Made by a program: the position numbers and the translations under genes
From: Eubacteriaceae bacterium
Lineage (GTDB): Bacteria > Bacillota > Clostridia > Eubacteriales > Eubacteriaceae
Direction: 5' to 3'
Assembly: GCA_012522805.1 (NCBI GenBank)
Contig: JAAYJS010000020.1
Location: 26,863-90,862, forward strand
Length of the DNA stretch: 64,000 bases
Part shown: one piece after another, positions 25,086-35,420 of the stretch
Numbering within the stretch: the first letter of the stretch is position 1
Layout: each line of letters begins with the position of its first letter
Notes under the pieces: model-generated
Databases searched by the model: none
Told to the model about the DNA's origin: nothing
The model's input: the letters and a program-made list of their open reading frames with translations, nothing else

Positions 25086-26864
25086 ATGCAAATGAAAACG
25101 AGTTATTTAATATCCAGATTCATACCCTATTATAAAAAATACTGGAAAACCTTGACGATAGATTTATGTTTTGCAGCTTTAACAACTTTATGCGATATGG
25201 CCTTACCTATGATCGTTCGCTATATAACCGATGCGGCAAGGCAAGGCTCATCTTTTTTAAGCATCCAAGATATTTTATTTGTAGGTGTGCTTTACATTTT
25301 TTTGCGCATTGTAGATGCTGTGGCTGCTTACTATATGGCGAATATCGGCCATGTCATGGGTGCCAAAATCGAAACCGATATGCGTCGTGATTTGTTTCAT
25401 CACCTGCAACAGCTTTCCTTTTCCTATTATAACAACACCCAGGTTGGCCAGATTATGGCGCGTATCACTTCGGACCTTTTTGACGTAACGGAGTTTGCAC
25501 ACCATGTACCGGAAGAGTTTTTTATCGCAGGTTTAAAAATTACCATTGCATTTGTCATCCTTATACAGATCAATGTTCCCTTAACCCTTATGATTTTTGC
25601 CATTATTCCGTTTATGCTTTTCTTTTCGACCCGATACAATCGAAAAATGCGTCGTGCATTTAAAATGAGTCGAACACAAATAGGCGAGATCAATGCACAG
25701 GTAGAGGACTCTTTGTTGGGCATTCGTGTCGTCAAGAGCTTTGCCAACGAAGAAATGGAGTGCATGAAGTTTGAAGAAAGCAACTCCGAATTTTTAGGCA
25801 TCAAAAAAATAAGCTATCGTTACATGGGCGGATTTATCACCATGATACGCTTTTTCGACTCCGCCATGTACATTACCGTTTTAATGGGTGGATCCTTCTT
25901 GCTGTTAAAGGGCCAGATATCCCGCGGTGATTTTATCGCGTATTTGTTATTTGTCACCACGTTGTTGACCAGTATTCGAAGGGTTGTTGAGTTTACGGAG
26001 CAATTCCAAAGAGGTTTAACCGGTATCGAGCGATTCATTGAAATATTGGACGAACCCTTTGAAATTATCGACGTCTCCGGCGCAAAAGTTTTAAGCGACG
26101 TACAAGGTCAGATCGATTTTGATAACGTCAGCTTTCAGTATTCCGACGGAGATAGCGAAGTGCTGTCGAATATCGATTTACATGTCGAACCCGGAGAAAA
26201 CATCGCTATCATTGGGCCTTCCGGCGGAGGGAAAACAACTTTATGCAATTTGATTCCCAGGTTTTATGATGTGACCGGCGGCAGTATCAAAATAGACGGT
26301 CAAGACATACGGGATGTCACCTTAAAATCCTTAAGGTCCAATATCGGTATGGTGCAACAAGACGTATACTTATTTTCCGGTACTTTAATGGAAAACATCG
26401 CTTACGGTAAGCCTGGGGCGACTGAGGAAGAAATTATTGAAGCCGCCAAATTGGCCGGCGCCCACGATTTTATTATGGCGTTGAATGAGGGCTACCATTC
26501 CTATGTCGGTGAAAGAGGCTTAAAATTGTCGGGAGGACAGCGACAAAGAATCAGCATAGCCCGCGTATTCTTGAAAAATCCACCCATACTGATTTTGGAT
26601 GAAGCTACATCCGCTTTGGACAATGAGAGCGAACGCTTGGTTCAACAATCTTTAAAACAATTGACCAAGGGACGGACAACCTTTACCATTGCCCACCGTT
26701 TAACGACGATACGTCATGCGGATATTATATTAGTTTTGACCAAAGAAGGAATTGTTGAAAGAGGTACCCACGAAAACTTACTCAGTGAAGAAGGGGTGTA
26801 TCACCATATGCTAACGATGTACGAGGACAACGAAGCAGAAGAAGAGGCCATCGATGAGAAATAA
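25086..26864 (+). CDS. ABC transporter, fused permease/ATPase (exporter half-transporter)
   Basis: The 592-residue protein has an N-terminal type I exporter membrane domain of six helices (residues about 20-310; GQIMARITSDLFDVTEF is the typical coupling region). The nucleotide-binding domain follows: Walker A GPSGGGKTTLCN, Q-loop NIGMVQQDVYLFSG, signature LSGGQRQRISIARVFL, Walker B ILILDEATSALD, H-loop IAHRLTT. It would work as a homodimer or with a partner encoded elsewhere, in the MsbA/LmrA/BmrA group; the substrate cannot be read from sequence. The end overlaps the next gene by 11 nt. AGAGAGGTCAG lies upstream. Confidence 0.93.
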   Translation: MQMKTSYLISRFIPYYKKYWKTLTIDLCFAALTTLCDMALPMIVRYITDAARQGSSFLSIQDILFVGVLYIFLRIVDAVAAYYMANIGHVMGAKIETDMRRDLFHHLQQLSFSYYNNTQVGQIMARITSDLFDVTEFAHHVPEEFFIAGLKITIAFVILIQINVPLTLMIFAIIPFMLFFSTRYNRKMRRAFKMSRTQIGEINAQVEDSLLGIRVVKSFANEEMECMKFEESNSEFLGIKKISYRYMGGFITMIRFFDSAMYITVLMGGSFLLLKGQISRGDFIAYLLFVTTLLTSIRRVVEFTEQFQRGLTGIERFIEILDEPFEIIDVSGAKVLSDVQGQIDFDNVSFQYSDGDSEVLSNIDLHVEPGENIAIIGPSGGGKTTLCNLIPRFYDVTGGSIKIDGQDIRDVTLKSLRSNIGMVQQDVYLFSGTLMENIAYGKPGATEEEIIEAAKLAGAHDFIMALNEGYHSYVGERGLKLSGGQRQRISIARVFLKNPPILILDEATSALDNESERLVQQSLKQLTKGRTTFTIAHRLTTIRHADIILVLTKEGIVERGTHENLLSEEGVYHHMLTMYEDNEAEEEAIDEK

Positions 26865-28173
26865 AGAAAACTACTTGCAAGAAAACTTTGAAATTGCACC
26901 GGGGACCACGGCGTTTGTCGACCGAATTGCAAAGAAAAATGAAAAGATTCTCAATGCTATGGACAAGATGGCAGAGATGCACCAATACCGAGTCATCAAA
27001 GCCATGCAAAATGCTGGATTAGCAGAACACCATTTTAACGGCACCACGGGTTATGGCTATGACGATATGGGCAGAGATGCCTTGGAAGCCATTTATGCCG
27101 AAGTTTTCGGTGGGGAAGACGCCTTGGTCAGACCTCACATCGCTTCAGGAACCCATGCGATCGCCCTATGTTTATACGGCATTCTACGCCCCGGCGACGA
27201 ACTATTGTCCATTACGGGTAAACCTTACGACACCATCGTATCGGTTATCGGTTCGGAGAACAATGAAAAGGATGAGGGAACTTTAAGGGATTTGGGGGTA
27301 CACTACCGTCAGGTTGAATTGACCGAATCCGGCGATATCGATATCCAAGCAGCTTTGTCTCATCTCAATGAAAAAACAAAAATGGTGTACATGCAGCGCT
27401 CCAAGGGATACAGTTGGCGCAAAGCGTTGACCATTTCCGATATTGAAAAAGCAGTTGCCCTAATCAAAAAAGCAGCACCGAAGGTCAAGATTTTTATAGA
27501 CAATTGTTACGGGGAGTTCTTAGATACAAAAGAACCACCCCATGTCGGTGTGGATTTAATTGCAGGCTCCCTCATCAAAAATCCGGGCGGCGGTATTGCG
27601 CCCACCGGTGGCTACGTTGTCGGCAAAAAAGATTGCGTCATGCAAGCTGCCGCACGTTTGTCGGCCCCCGGCATTGCGAAAGAAGTCGGCGCGACTTTAG
27701 GCGTCAATCGTATCTTGATGATGGGGTTATTTTTAGCCCCCACCGTTGTAGCCCAAGCCATTAAGACAGCTATTTTAATGGCAGCTTCTTACCGGGAACT
27801 GGGTTACGAAGTTTGCCCGAGTGTTGAGGATTATCGTTCCGATATCATTCAAAGTATTCAATTTGGCGTTCCGGAAGCGGTGACGACATTTTGTAAAGCC
27901 GTACAGGAAGCAGCGCCGGTGGATTCCTACGTAACGCCGGAACCCTGGGACATGCCCGGTTACACTTGCCCGGTCATTATGGCGGCAGGTGCTTTTATTC
28001 AAGGATCTTCAATAGAATTGTCAGCCGATGCCCCAATGCGAGAGCCCTATATTGCTTATTTTCAGGGAGGCTTAACCCATTACCACGGCAAACTTGGTTT
28101 ACTCTTAACGCTAGAAAGGTTAAAACAAGCCGGATTATTAAAAAACAAGGAGAAATTGGAGAATGTTAAGTAA
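26854..28173 (+). CDS. Alum_res family PLP enzyme (methionine gamma-lyase/cystathionine beta-lyase-like)
   Basis: The 439-residue protein belongs to the 'aluminium resistance' family (PF06838), fold-type I PLP enzymes related to cystathionine and methionine lyases. Conserved blocks: [57 protein letters not shown], and [18 protein letters not shown], where the Lys should bind PLP. A lyase on sulfur amino acids is the common annotation, but the physiological substrate is not established. It overlaps the ABC gene by 11 nt and the DUF896 gene by 11 nt, and is commonly near miaB/hfq/lexA in Bacillota, though not here. Confidence 0.9.
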   Translation: MRNKENYLQENFEIAPGTTAFVDRIAKKNEKILNAMDKMAEMHQYRVIKAMQNAGLAEHHFNGTTGYGYDDMGRDALEAIYAEVFGGEDALVRPHIASGTHAIALCLYGILRPGDELLSITGKPYDTIVSVIGSENNEKDEGTLRDLGVHYRQVELTESGDIDIQAALSHLNEKTKMVYMQRSKGYSWRKALTISDIEKAVALIKKAAPKVKIFIDNCYGEFLDTKEPPHVGVDLIAGSLIKNPGGGIAPTGGYVVGKKDCVMQAAARLSAPGIAKEVGATLGVNRILMMGLFLAPTVVAQAIKTAILMAASYRELGYEVCPSVEDYRSDIIQSIQFGVPEAVTTFCKAVQEAAPVDSYVTPEPWDMPGYTCPVIMAAGAFIQGSSIELSADAPMREPYIAYFQGGLTHYHGKLGLLLTLERLKQAGLLKNKEKLENVK

Positions 28174-28444
28174 AGAAAAAATAGATCGTATCAACGAATT
28201 GGCCCGTAAGGGAAAACGAGGAGAAACCTTAACCACCGAAGAAAAGGCTGAACAACAAGCTTTAAGGCAGGAATATATAACTGTTTTCAGAGAAAGTTTG
28301 CGCAGTCAATTGGAACGAATCGAGTTCGTTGATGAAGAACCGGACTACACCGAAGAAGAAAAAGCGCACATAGCGGAAGTTTCAAAAAAATTGGAAAAAG
28401 AGTACTTGGAAGAACAGAAGAAAAAGAATGGTGGAAGTTTATGA
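28163..28444 (+). CDS. DUF896 protein (YnzC/YozL family)
   Basis: The 93-residue protein matches DUF896: [21 protein letters not shown], then [21 protein letters not shown]. The family forms a small helical hairpin; B. subtilis YnzC is linked to the SOS operon, but the molecular role is unknown. The C-terminal charged extension ([20 protein letters not shown]) is longer than in the shortest members. It overlaps its neighbours on both sides (11 nt and 4 nt), so it is translated as part of this operon. ACAAGGAG lies before the ATG. Confidence 0.9.
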   Translation: MLSKEKIDRINELARKGKRGETLTTEEKAEQQALRQEYITVFRESLRSQLERIEFVDEEPDYTEEEKAHIAEVSKKLEKEYLEEQKKKNGGSL

Positions 28445-29901
28445 CAAAATTAAATGCCAGTGAATTACAAGAAAAATTAAGTCGCAAGGTTCCAAACGCT
28501 TGGGAAAAAGTTGATGAAACAGAAAAAGAAAAAGCCTTTGCCATCAGCGAAACCTATAGAGCATTTTTGAGCCATTGCAAAACCGAGCGTGCCTGCAATG
28601 CATATTTTGTAAAAGAAGCACGAAACAGGGGCTTTGTCGATTTATACCAATGGCCACAAGACCAACCTTTAAAACCCGGAGATAAAGTTTATGTCGATCA
28701 TCAAAACAAAGCAGTGCTGCTTTTTGTCATCGGCGAACAACCCTTATCCAAGGGGTTGAACATCATCGGTGGACATATCGATTCCCCTCGATTGGACTTG
28801 AAGCCCAACCCTCTGTACGAGGAGTGCGACCTTGCATTTTTAAAAACCCATTACTACGGCGGCATTAAAAAATATCAATGGGTTACCATTCCTTTGGCAC
28901 TTCACGGTGTCATCATCAAAAAAAATGGTGAAAGGGTAGATGTTGCGATTGGAGAAAACCCGGAGGATCCGGTATTCGTCATCACCGATTTATTACCCCA
29001 TTTAGCGCAAGAACAAATGCAAAAAAAGATGTCTAAGGGTATCGAAGGTGAAGGGCTCAATTTACTAGTTGGGAACATTCCCTATGGGGACGACGAAATT
29101 AAAGAGCCGGTCAAACTGGCCATACTCGAGCATTTGTACCAAACCTACGGTATTGTGGAAGAAGATTTTGTTTCAGCGGAATTGGAGGCAGTTCCGGCAG
29201 GTGCAGCGCGAGATGTCGGCTTTGATAGAAGTATCATCGGCGGTTACGGACAAGATGACAGAGTCTGCTCTTACACGGCAGCATTGGCACTATTTTCAAT
29301 AACAGAAATGGTAGAACGCACTGCCTGTGTGATTTTAGCGGATAAGGAAGAAATAGGATCCTACGGCAGCACGGGCATGATGTCGAAATATTTTGAATAT
29401 GCAGTAGCGGAACTGGCTTACCTAAGTGGCGAAGCCTTACCCGAATCCGCCTTACGACGCGGGTTTATGCAATCCGATGCGTTGTCCGCAGATGTCAACT
29501 CAGCTTTTGACCCCAACTACACGGGAACCCACGATTTGAAAAATGCATCCTATGCGGGTAAAGGTGTGACGATTTCCAAATATGGCGGAGCAAGGGGCAA
29601 AAGCGGTTCTAACGATGCACATGCCGAATTCATGGCAAGCCTGCGCTCCTGTTTTGATGAGGCGAACGTTGCTTGGCAAACCGGAGACCTAGGTAAAGTG
29701 GATTTAGGTGGAGGCGGCACCATCGCTTGGATGATGGCGCAATATGGCATGAATGTCGTCGATTGTGGTCCTGCTTTGCTCTCCATGCATGCACCCTTCG
29801 AATTATGTGCAAAAATAGATATCTACATGACCTATAAAGCCTATCGTGCCTTCTTATTAAATTATCGTAAACTACAGATAACTACAAAGAAGTCGATGTA
29901 A
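28441..29901 (+). CDS. M18 family aminopeptidase (aspartyl aminopeptidase-like)
   Basis: The 486-residue cytosolic metallopeptidase has the M18 layout: [20 protein letters not shown] (first zinc ligand His-x-Asp), [48 protein letters not shown] with the catalytic Glu pair, [13 protein letters not shown], and [12 protein letters not shown] with the C-terminal zinc His. These enzymes form dodecamers and release N-terminal acidic or neutral residues. The start overlaps the DUF896 stop by 4 nt. The length suits the clostridial form. Confidence 0.94.
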   Translation: MTKLNASELQEKLSRKVPNAWEKVDETEKEKAFAISETYRAFLSHCKTERACNAYFVKEARNRGFVDLYQWPQDQPLKPGDKVYVDHQNKAVLLFVIGEQPLSKGLNIIGGHIDSPRLDLKPNPLYEECDLAFLKTHYYGGIKKYQWVTIPLALHGVIIKKNGERVDVAIGENPEDPVFVITDLLPHLAQEQMQKKMSKGIEGEGLNLLVGNIPYGDDEIKEPVKLAILEHLYQTYGIVEEDFVSAELEAVPAGAARDVGFDRSIIGGYGQDDRVCSYTAALALFSITEMVERTACVILADKEEIGSYGSTGMMSKYFEYAVAELAYLSGEALPESALRRGFMQSDALSADVNSAFDPNYTGTHDLKNASYAGKGVTISKYGGARGKSGSNDAHAEFMASLRSCFDEANVAWQTGDLGKVDLGGGGTIAWMMAQYGMNVVDCGPALLSMHAPFELCAKIDIYMTYKAYRAFLLNYRKLQITTKKSM

Positions 29902-30078
29902 ATACATAAATATTATGTAACTTTATAAAAATAGATAAAATTTGGATTTTTTCCCACTTAAAATCATCATGAATGCGATTTTTCAGAGGCATTTGCGTTG
30001 AGAATTTACACTATACGTAAACGTTTCTAAATGATAAAATACATAATGGAATTTGAGTAAAGTGTTTTGGAGGTAAAG

Positions 30079-31407
30079 ATGAAATCAAAAACTTTCCGTG
30101 GTGGGATCCACCCGCCCTATCGGAAAAAAAGAACAGCTGAGGCATCCGTGAAGGTCGCTACCGAACCGGAAATCGTGACGATTCCTATGACTCAGCATAT
30201 CGGTACACCAAGTAAACCTCTAGTTAAAAGGAAAGACTATGTTTATCTCGGACAAAAAATCGGCGATTCAGATGGTTTTGTTTCGGTGCCGGCTCATGCC
30301 AGTGTCAGCGGTACGGTTGTCGCAGTAGAACCACGCCATCATCCCGGTGGAGATGACATTATGTCTGTTGTCATTGAATCCGACGGTTTGAATCAAGTAG
30401 ATCCATCCATTAAACCCTACGGTAATTATCAAAACTTTGAACCTAAAGAAGTGATCAGTATCATTCAAGATGCCGGTATCGTTGGGCTGGGTGGCGCCAT
30501 GTTTCCAACCCATGTCAAACTGTCGATCCCACCGGACAAGAAGGTAGATTGTATCGTGTTGAACGGTGCGGAATGCGAACCCTATATTACAGCCGATCAC
30601 CATCTCATGATGGCGAGACCCAAACGCGTTTTACAGGGATTGCGCATAGCCATGTACGCAACCGGCGTTACCAAGGGCTATGTCGGAGTAGAGGATAATA
30701 AACCGGCAGCAATAGAAAAACTAAGAGAAGCTCTCACACCGGAAGACAATATCGAGATTGTTCCCTTGGAGACAAAATACCCTCAAGGGGGCGAAAAACA
30801 ACTCATCAATGCCGTAACAGGTAGAGAAGTGCCCTCCGGCGGGTTACCTGCAGATGCCGGCGTCGTTGTACTGAATGTCGCAACTGCCAGTCAAATTGCA
30901 GTGACCTTTGAAACCGGAATGCCCTTGCATTCTCGACTTTTAACCTGCACAGGAGATGCTGTTAAAGAAGCGCGGACCTTTGAAGTTAGAATCGGAACAC
31001 CTCTGCAAAACATCATAGACTTGTGTGACGGTTTTGTAACGGAACCCCATAAGATTATTATGGGAGGCCCCATGATGGGTCTTGCTCTGTTCGGTACAGA
31101 TGTTCCGGTAATCAAAGGTACTTCCGGCATTTTGTGTCTGACAGAAAAATCGGCTTTTGTTCCGGAACCGCAAAACTGCATTCGATGCGGTAAGTGCGCC
31201 GACATTTGTCCGATCCATTTGCAGCCGCTTTATATTTCAGCATATGCTCAAAAAGGGTTATGGGCGCATTGTGAAGAATTACATGCTTTAGATTGTATAG
31301 AGTGTGGCAGCTGTTCCTATATTTGCCCTGCCAAACGAACCCTTGTTTCCTCAATCAGAGTGGCAAAACGAGAAATTAATGATTTGAGAAGAAAAGGTAA
31401 GATTTAG
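30079..31407 (+). CDS. rnfC: Rnf complex subunit RnfC
   Basis: RnfC is the peripheral NADH/Fe-S subunit of the ferredoxin:NAD+ oxidoreductase that pumps Na+ or H+. The start at ATG 30079 follows TTGGAGGTAAAG; an in-frame TTG at 30067 is inside the ribosome site. The 442-residue protein begins TFRGGIHPPYRKK and has AGIVGLGGAMFPTHVK and LNGAECEPYITADHHLM for the NADH/FMN domain. Two ferredoxin-type 4Fe-4S motifs follow, CIRCGKCADICP and CIECGSCSYICP. It opens a six-gene operon in the order C-D-G-E-A-B, usual for clostridia. Confidence 0.96.
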   Translation: MKSKTFRGGIHPPYRKKRTAEASVKVATEPEIVTIPMTQHIGTPSKPLVKRKDYVYLGQKIGDSDGFVSVPAHASVSGTVVAVEPRHHPGGDDIMSVVIESDGLNQVDPSIKPYGNYQNFEPKEVISIIQDAGIVGLGGAMFPTHVKLSIPPDKKVDCIVLNGAECEPYITADHHLMMARPKRVLQGLRIAMYATGVTKGYVGVEDNKPAAIEKLREALTPEDNIEIVPLETKYPQGGEKQLINAVTGREVPSGGLPADAGVVVLNVATASQIAVTFETGMPLHSRLLTCTGDAVKEARTFEVRIGTPLQNIIDLCDGFVTEPHKIIMGGPMMGLALFGTDVPVIKGTSGILCLTEKSAFVPEPQNCIRCGKCADICPIHLQPLYISAYAQKGLWAHCEELHALDCIECGSCSYICPAKRTLVSSIRVAKREINDLRRKGKI

Positions 31408-31415
31408 GAGGCACT

Positions 31416-32372
31416 GTGAAAAACTTATTTGTATCATCATCACCACATATCAGAAGCATTGAAACCACATCCAGTATTATGCAGAATGTGGTCATCGCTC
31501 TGTTGCCTGCATTGGCAGTTGCAGCTTATGTTTTTGGACTTCGCGTACTCATGTTGGTGGCGGTTTGTATTGCCAGTTCGGTTGCGACTGAATGGATTAT
31601 TCAAAAATTATTGAAACAACCAATCACCATCGACGACTGGAGCGCTGTCGTTACCGGAATATTGTTGGCTTTTAACCTGCCAATCAATGCACCTTGGTGG
31701 TTAGGGGTATTAGGCTCTGTTTTTGCCATCGCTTTGGTTAAGCAATGCTTTGGCGGTTTAGGTCACAATTTTATGAACCCCGCATTGGCTGCCAGAGCAT
31801 TCTTGGTAGCATCATGGCCAGTACGTATGACGGGAAGCGCTTATATTCCCTTAACGGATACCTTTACATCTGCTACACCCTTAGGAATGGTCGAAGCGGG
31901 GATGGATCCGTCCCTCTTGCCTTCACATTTGGATTTATTTTTAGGATTGAACGGTGTTTATGGCAGTATTGGAGAAATATCCGCTTTAGCCTTGATACTG
32001 GGTGGCGTCTATTTAATTGTGAGAGGTGTCATTTCTTACAGAATTCCGGTCACTTACATCGGAACTGTAGCCGTGCTATCCTTAATTTTTAAGCAAGATG
32101 TTTTATTTCAATTGTTGAGTGGTGGCTTGATGTTGGGTGCTTTCTTCATGGCTACCGACTATGTGTCATCACCTTCGTCACCAAAAGGACAGATTATTTT
32201 TGCAGTGGGGTGTGGTTTATTAACGGTTATCATACGCCTGTTTGGCGGTTATCCGGAGGGTGTTTCTTATTCCATTCTTTTAATGAACGTAGCTGCACCT
32301 TTAATTGAAAAATACACCAGACCGAAAATTTATGGTCTCAGACCGAAAGAAGTAAAGGAAGGAGGACAATAA
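31416..32372 (+). CDS. rnfD: Rnf complex subunit RnfD
   Basis: RnfD is an integral membrane subunit with a covalently bound FMN. The 318-residue protein has about nine to ten membrane helices. The flavinylation site is expected at Thr154 in TSATPLG. FGGLGHNFMNPALAARAFL and ATDYVSSPSSPKG are family signatures. Translation starts at GTG with TAGGAGG upstream, 8 nt after rnfC. Confidence 0.95.
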   Translation: MKNLFVSSSPHIRSIETTSSIMQNVVIALLPALAVAAYVFGLRVLMLVAVCIASSVATEWIIQKLLKQPITIDDWSAVVTGILLAFNLPINAPWWLGVLGSVFAIALVKQCFGGLGHNFMNPALAARAFLVASWPVRMTGSAYIPLTDTFTSATPLGMVEAGMDPSLLPSHLDLFLGLNGVYGSIGEISALALILGGVYLIVRGVISYRIPVTYIGTVAVLSLIFKQDVLFQLLSGGLMLGAFFMATDYVSSPSSPKGQIIFAVGCGLLTVIIRLFGGYPEGVSYSILLMNVAAPLIEKYTRPKIYGLRPKEVKEGGQ

Positions 32373-32373
32373 A

Positions 32374-33162
32374 ATGACAGAGAATAAATCAGGTATCGAA
32401 TGGGGAAAAGTTGTCCGACTGGGTTTAATTCTTTTTGCTATTACCGCTGTCTGTTCCGCAGCATTAGCTTTTGCCAATGCAGCAACCCATACGATTATTG
32501 AAAAACGAAACGAAGAAGCCAATATTGTCGCAAGACAAGCGGTACTGTCCGAGGCGGATCGTTTTGAAAAAATCGAAAATTTAGAAGCCATTGCAAGTGA
32601 AGTCAATCCGAACGAACCGGAAGCCATCGTTGAAGCTTATGCCGGCTACAAAGGCGATGAAATTGTCGGTTATACAGTAAAAACCAATCCGAAAGGCTAT
32701 GCCGGCGGCATTGAGATGTTAACGGGATTCAAACTGTCGGATAAAAGCATTGAAGGCATTACGATTATCAATCAATCTGAAACCCCGGGTTTAGGGGCAA
32801 AAGCCGCTGAGTCTAATTTTCAGGATCAATTTAAAGGCAAAGACGGTTCTCAACCCATTAAGGTCATCAAAAGTGGTGCTGCTGTGGACAACCAGGTAGA
32901 CGCTATTACCGGTGCTACCATCACATCCAATGCAGTTGTCAACGGTGTGAATCTTTCTGAAATGGTGTTCTTAAAATTAATCGATGCACCACAAAAAATA
33001 GATTCTCAACCTGAAGGGGATGAAGCCGCACAACCGGCAGAAGAGAACAATGATACGACAGAGGACACCAAGACAGAACCGACGGCCAATACCAACCGGA
33101 TGTTGAGCGGACTCATTGTCTCCAAAAACTTGTTTTCGAGAATCGTGGAGGTTGTAAAATGA
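32374..33162 (+). CDS. rnfG: Rnf complex subunit RnfG with acidic C-terminal extension
   Basis: RnfG carries a covalent FMN outside the membrane. Residues about 11-35 form the single anchor helix. The FMN-binding domain contains ETPGLGAKAAESNF and VDAITGATITSNAVV, with Thr184 the expected flavin-bound residue. At 262 residues it is longer than typical RnfG. From about residue 206 it carries a Glu/Pro/Thr-rich segment (GDEAAQPAEENNDTTEDT), then a short tail ending SRIVEVVK. The gene overlaps rnfE by 4 nt. Confidence 0.94.
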   Translation: MTENKSGIEWGKVVRLGLILFAITAVCSAALAFANAATHTIIEKRNEEANIVARQAVLSEADRFEKIENLEAIASEVNPNEPEAIVEAYAGYKGDEIVGYTVKTNPKGYAGGIEMLTGFKLSDKSIEGITIINQSETPGLGAKAAESNFQDQFKGKDGSQPIKVIKSGAAVDNQVDAITGATITSNAVVNGVNLSEMVFLKLIDAPQKIDSQPEGDEAAQPAEENNDTTEDTKTEPTANTNRMLSGLIVSKNLFSRIVEVVK

Positions 33163-33815
33163 AAAAATATTTTGGTTATCTAACCAATGGTATTATTAAG
33201 GAAAATCCGATTTTTCGACTATTACTTGGAATGTGCCCGACTTTGGCAGTTTCGACCTTAGCCATCAACGGCTTAGGTATGGGATTGGCAACGACGGCGG
33301 TTCTCATCGGTTCCAATGTGTGCATCTCTGCACTGCGTAAAATTATTCCCGATGATATTCGTATACCCGCTTTTGTCGTTGTCATTGCATCCTTTGTTAC
33401 CATTGTCGGTATGCTCATGAAAGCCTATGTGCCGGCTTTAGATGCAGCATTAGGGATTTTTATTCCGCTCATCGTTGTAAACTGCATTATTTTAGGACGT
33501 GCAGAAGCTTTTGCTTTCGGCCATACTGTTTTTGAATCCTTAGCTGATGCTATCGGTATGGGGTTAGGCTTTACCATGTCCTTGACGGTATTAGGTGCTG
33601 TTCGTGAAATTATCGGCGCCGGTACAATTTTTGGTTTCAGTCTATTTGGTGCAGCGTACGAGCCGATGATTTTAATGATTTTACCACCGGGCGCCTTTTT
33701 AACCTTAGGGTTGGGGATCGGTTTAATCAACAAAATTTCCAATCTATCAAGAAAGAAAAAAGCTGAAAAAGAAAAAGACATCGAATTGTCGCAAATAGTA
33801 GAGGAGGCCGCTTAA
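33159..33815 (+). CDS. rnfE: Rnf complex subunit RnfE
   Basis: RnfE is one of the two related six-helix membrane subunits. The 218-residue protein starts KKYFGYLTNGIIKENPIFRL and has LGMCPTLAVST, IPLIVVNCIILGRAEAFA and LPPGAFLTLGLGIG. The conserved Cys residues of NqrD/RnfE that bind an intramembrane Fe-S centre with RnfA are seen in LGMCPTLAVS and VVNCIILGR. The charged C-terminal tail is cytoplasmic. It overlaps rnfG by 4 nt. Confidence 0.95.
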   Translation: MKKYFGYLTNGIIKENPIFRLLLGMCPTLAVSTLAINGLGMGLATTAVLIGSNVCISALRKIIPDDIRIPAFVVVIASFVTIVGMLMKAYVPALDAALGIFIPLIVVNCIILGRAEAFAFGHTVFESLADAIGMGLGFTMSLTVLGAVREIIGAGTIFGFSLFGAAYEPMILMILPPGAFLTLGLGIGLINKISNLSRKKKAEKEKDIELSQIVEEAA

Positions 33816-33816
33816 G

Positions 33817-34392
33817 ATGAAAAATATTTTAATCATTCTTGTCAGTGGTGTCTTTGTTCAAAACTTTATTACAAGCCGATTTTTAGGTATTTGTCCATTT
33901 CTTGGCGTATCTAAAAAGATCGAAACAGCTATGGGTATGGGAGTTGCGGTTACCTTTGTTATGGCCTTGGCATCCGCAATTACCTATGTCATCCAATACG
34001 CTGTCTTAAACCCCATGGGTTTGGCTTATTTACAAACGATTGCCTTTATCCTTGTCATTGCTACCTTGGTGCAATTTGTCGAAATGGTTATCCACAAATC
34101 AAGCCCTGGTTTATATGAGGCTTTAGGGGTTTATTTACCGCTGATTACTACCAACTGTGCGGTATTGGGTGTCGCAGTGCTCAATATACAAGAAGGCTAT
34201 AATTTTATCGAAACGCTATTCAACGGTGTTGCCGGTGCCTTAGGGTTTACACTAGCCATTGTTATGTTTGCCGGCATCCGCGAGCAATTGGAAATTTCCG
34301 ATATACCGGAAAGCCTTCAAGGTTTCCCGATAGCCCTTGTTTCAGCGGGCTTAATGTCAGTTGCATTTTTGGGATTCTCAGGAATGCTATAA
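33817..34392 (+). CDS. rnfA: Rnf complex subunit RnfA
   Basis: RnfA is a six-helix membrane subunit pseudo-symmetric with RnfE. The 191-residue protein shows FVQNFITSRFLGICPFLGVSKK and LPLITTNCAVLGVAVLN with the paired cysteines of the intramembrane iron-sulfur site, and ends in a hydrophobic helix. GAGGAGG... precedes the ATG, 1 nt after the rnfE stop. Confidence 0.96.
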   Translation: MKNILIILVSGVFVQNFITSRFLGICPFLGVSKKIETAMGMGVAVTFVMALASAITYVIQYAVLNPMGLAYLQTIAFILVIATLVQFVEMVIHKSSPGLYEALGVYLPLITTNCAVLGVAVLNIQEGYNFIETLFNGVAGALGFTLAIVMFAGIREQLEISDIPESLQGFPIALVSAGLMSVAFLGFSGML

Positions 34393-34407
34393 GGAGGTAT
34401 GGATAGT

Positions 34408-35298
34408 ATGATGGATATTTTATTACCGATTCTCATCTTAGGTGGTATTGGTTTATTATTCGGAATTGGACTGGCCATTGCTTCTAAAATCTTTGAAATA
34501 GAACAGGACGAAAGAATCCCACAAGTGCGGGCGGCATTGCCCGGCGCAAATTGCGGTGGTTGTGGTTATCCGGGATGCGACGGTTTGGCATCTGCTATCG
34601 TGGCAGGTTCCGCCTTGGTGACCGCTTGTCCCGTTGCCAGTTCCGATATGGTAGAGGCCATTTCTGGAATTATGGGTGTTACCGCATCGGAAACCGAAAA
34701 AATGATTGCCAATATTCATTGCAAAGGCGATTGCACCATTGTTGAAGACCGTGCAACCTATTACGGGATACACGATTGTAAAGAGGCGGTCATTGCCAAT
34801 GGCGGTACCAAAGCCTGTCGTTACGGATGCTTAGGAATGGGAACCTGTGTCAGAGCTTGCCAGTTCGATGCATTGACGATTAATGTCAACGGCCTTGCAG
34901 AAGTAGATGTCGATAAATGCACCGCTTGCGGTCAATGTATCGACGCCTGCCCCAAAGGCATTATCTCCTTAGCACCCTACGGACAAGTCATCCACGTGGA
35001 TTGTAGCTCCAATGCCAAGGGCAAACAGGTACGATCGGTTTGCAGCGTTGGCTGTATTGCTTGTAGAGCCTGTGTCAGAGCTTGCGAATACGATGCCATC
35101 GAGATGGTCGACAATTTGGCCGTTATTGATTATGACAAATGTGTACAATGCGGTGCTTGCGTCGAAAAATGCCCTACAAAAGCCATTACTTTTGAGGGTA
35201 GAGAAATACCGGAAGAACATAAAAGAAAAACAGATCTGGAGAAACCAATAGCAGTCGATCTTTCCGAATTGGAAGAAAAAGCACCGGTTTCTAAATAG
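34408..35298 (+). CDS. rnfB: Rnf complex subunit RnfB (polyferredoxin)
   Basis: RnfB accepts electrons from reduced ferredoxin. The ATG at 34408 is preferred because the ATG at 34399 lies inside the AAGGAGGT ribosome site; 34411 is also possible. After one N-terminal membrane helix comes the Fe-S motif CGGCGYPGCDGLAS with a further Cys in VTACPVAS. Next are several ferredoxin-type motifs: CRYGCLGMGTCVRAC, CTACGQCIDACPKG, CIACRACVRACEYD and CVQCGACVEKCPTK. The 296-residue protein has the multi-cluster clostridial layout. It is the last gene of the rnf operon. Confidence 0.95.
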   Translation: MMDILLPILILGGIGLLFGIGLAIASKIFEIEQDERIPQVRAALPGANCGGCGYPGCDGLASAIVAGSALVTACPVASSDMVEAISGIMGVTASETEKMIANIHCKGDCTIVEDRATYYGIHDCKEAVIANGGTKACRYGCLGMGTCVRACQFDALTINVNGLAEVDVDKCTACGQCIDACPKGIISLAPYGQVIHVDCSSNAKGKQVRSVCSVGCIACRACVRACEYDAIEMVDNLAVIDYDKCVQCGACVEKCPTKAITFEGREIPEEHKRKTDLEKPIAVDLSELEEKAPVSK

Positions 35299-35328
35299 AA
35301 TCATAGAATCGAAGAGCATCAAAGAAAA

Positions 35329-35380
35329 AAAAAACGAGCCCCCGCAGATGGATTTCAGCCATCTGCGGGGGCTCGTTCAA
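35329..35380. terminator. Bidirectional terminator between rnfB and the CoA-transferase gene
   Basis: An 18-bp GC-rich perfect stem (35334-35351 with 35359-35376, loop ATTTCAG) lies between converging genes. A run of A on the left gives a U-tail to leftward transcripts. Confidence 0.93.
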
Positions 35381-35420
35381 TTTGTTGTAGAATTACTATT
35401 GTTTATCGAACAGGTGCTCT

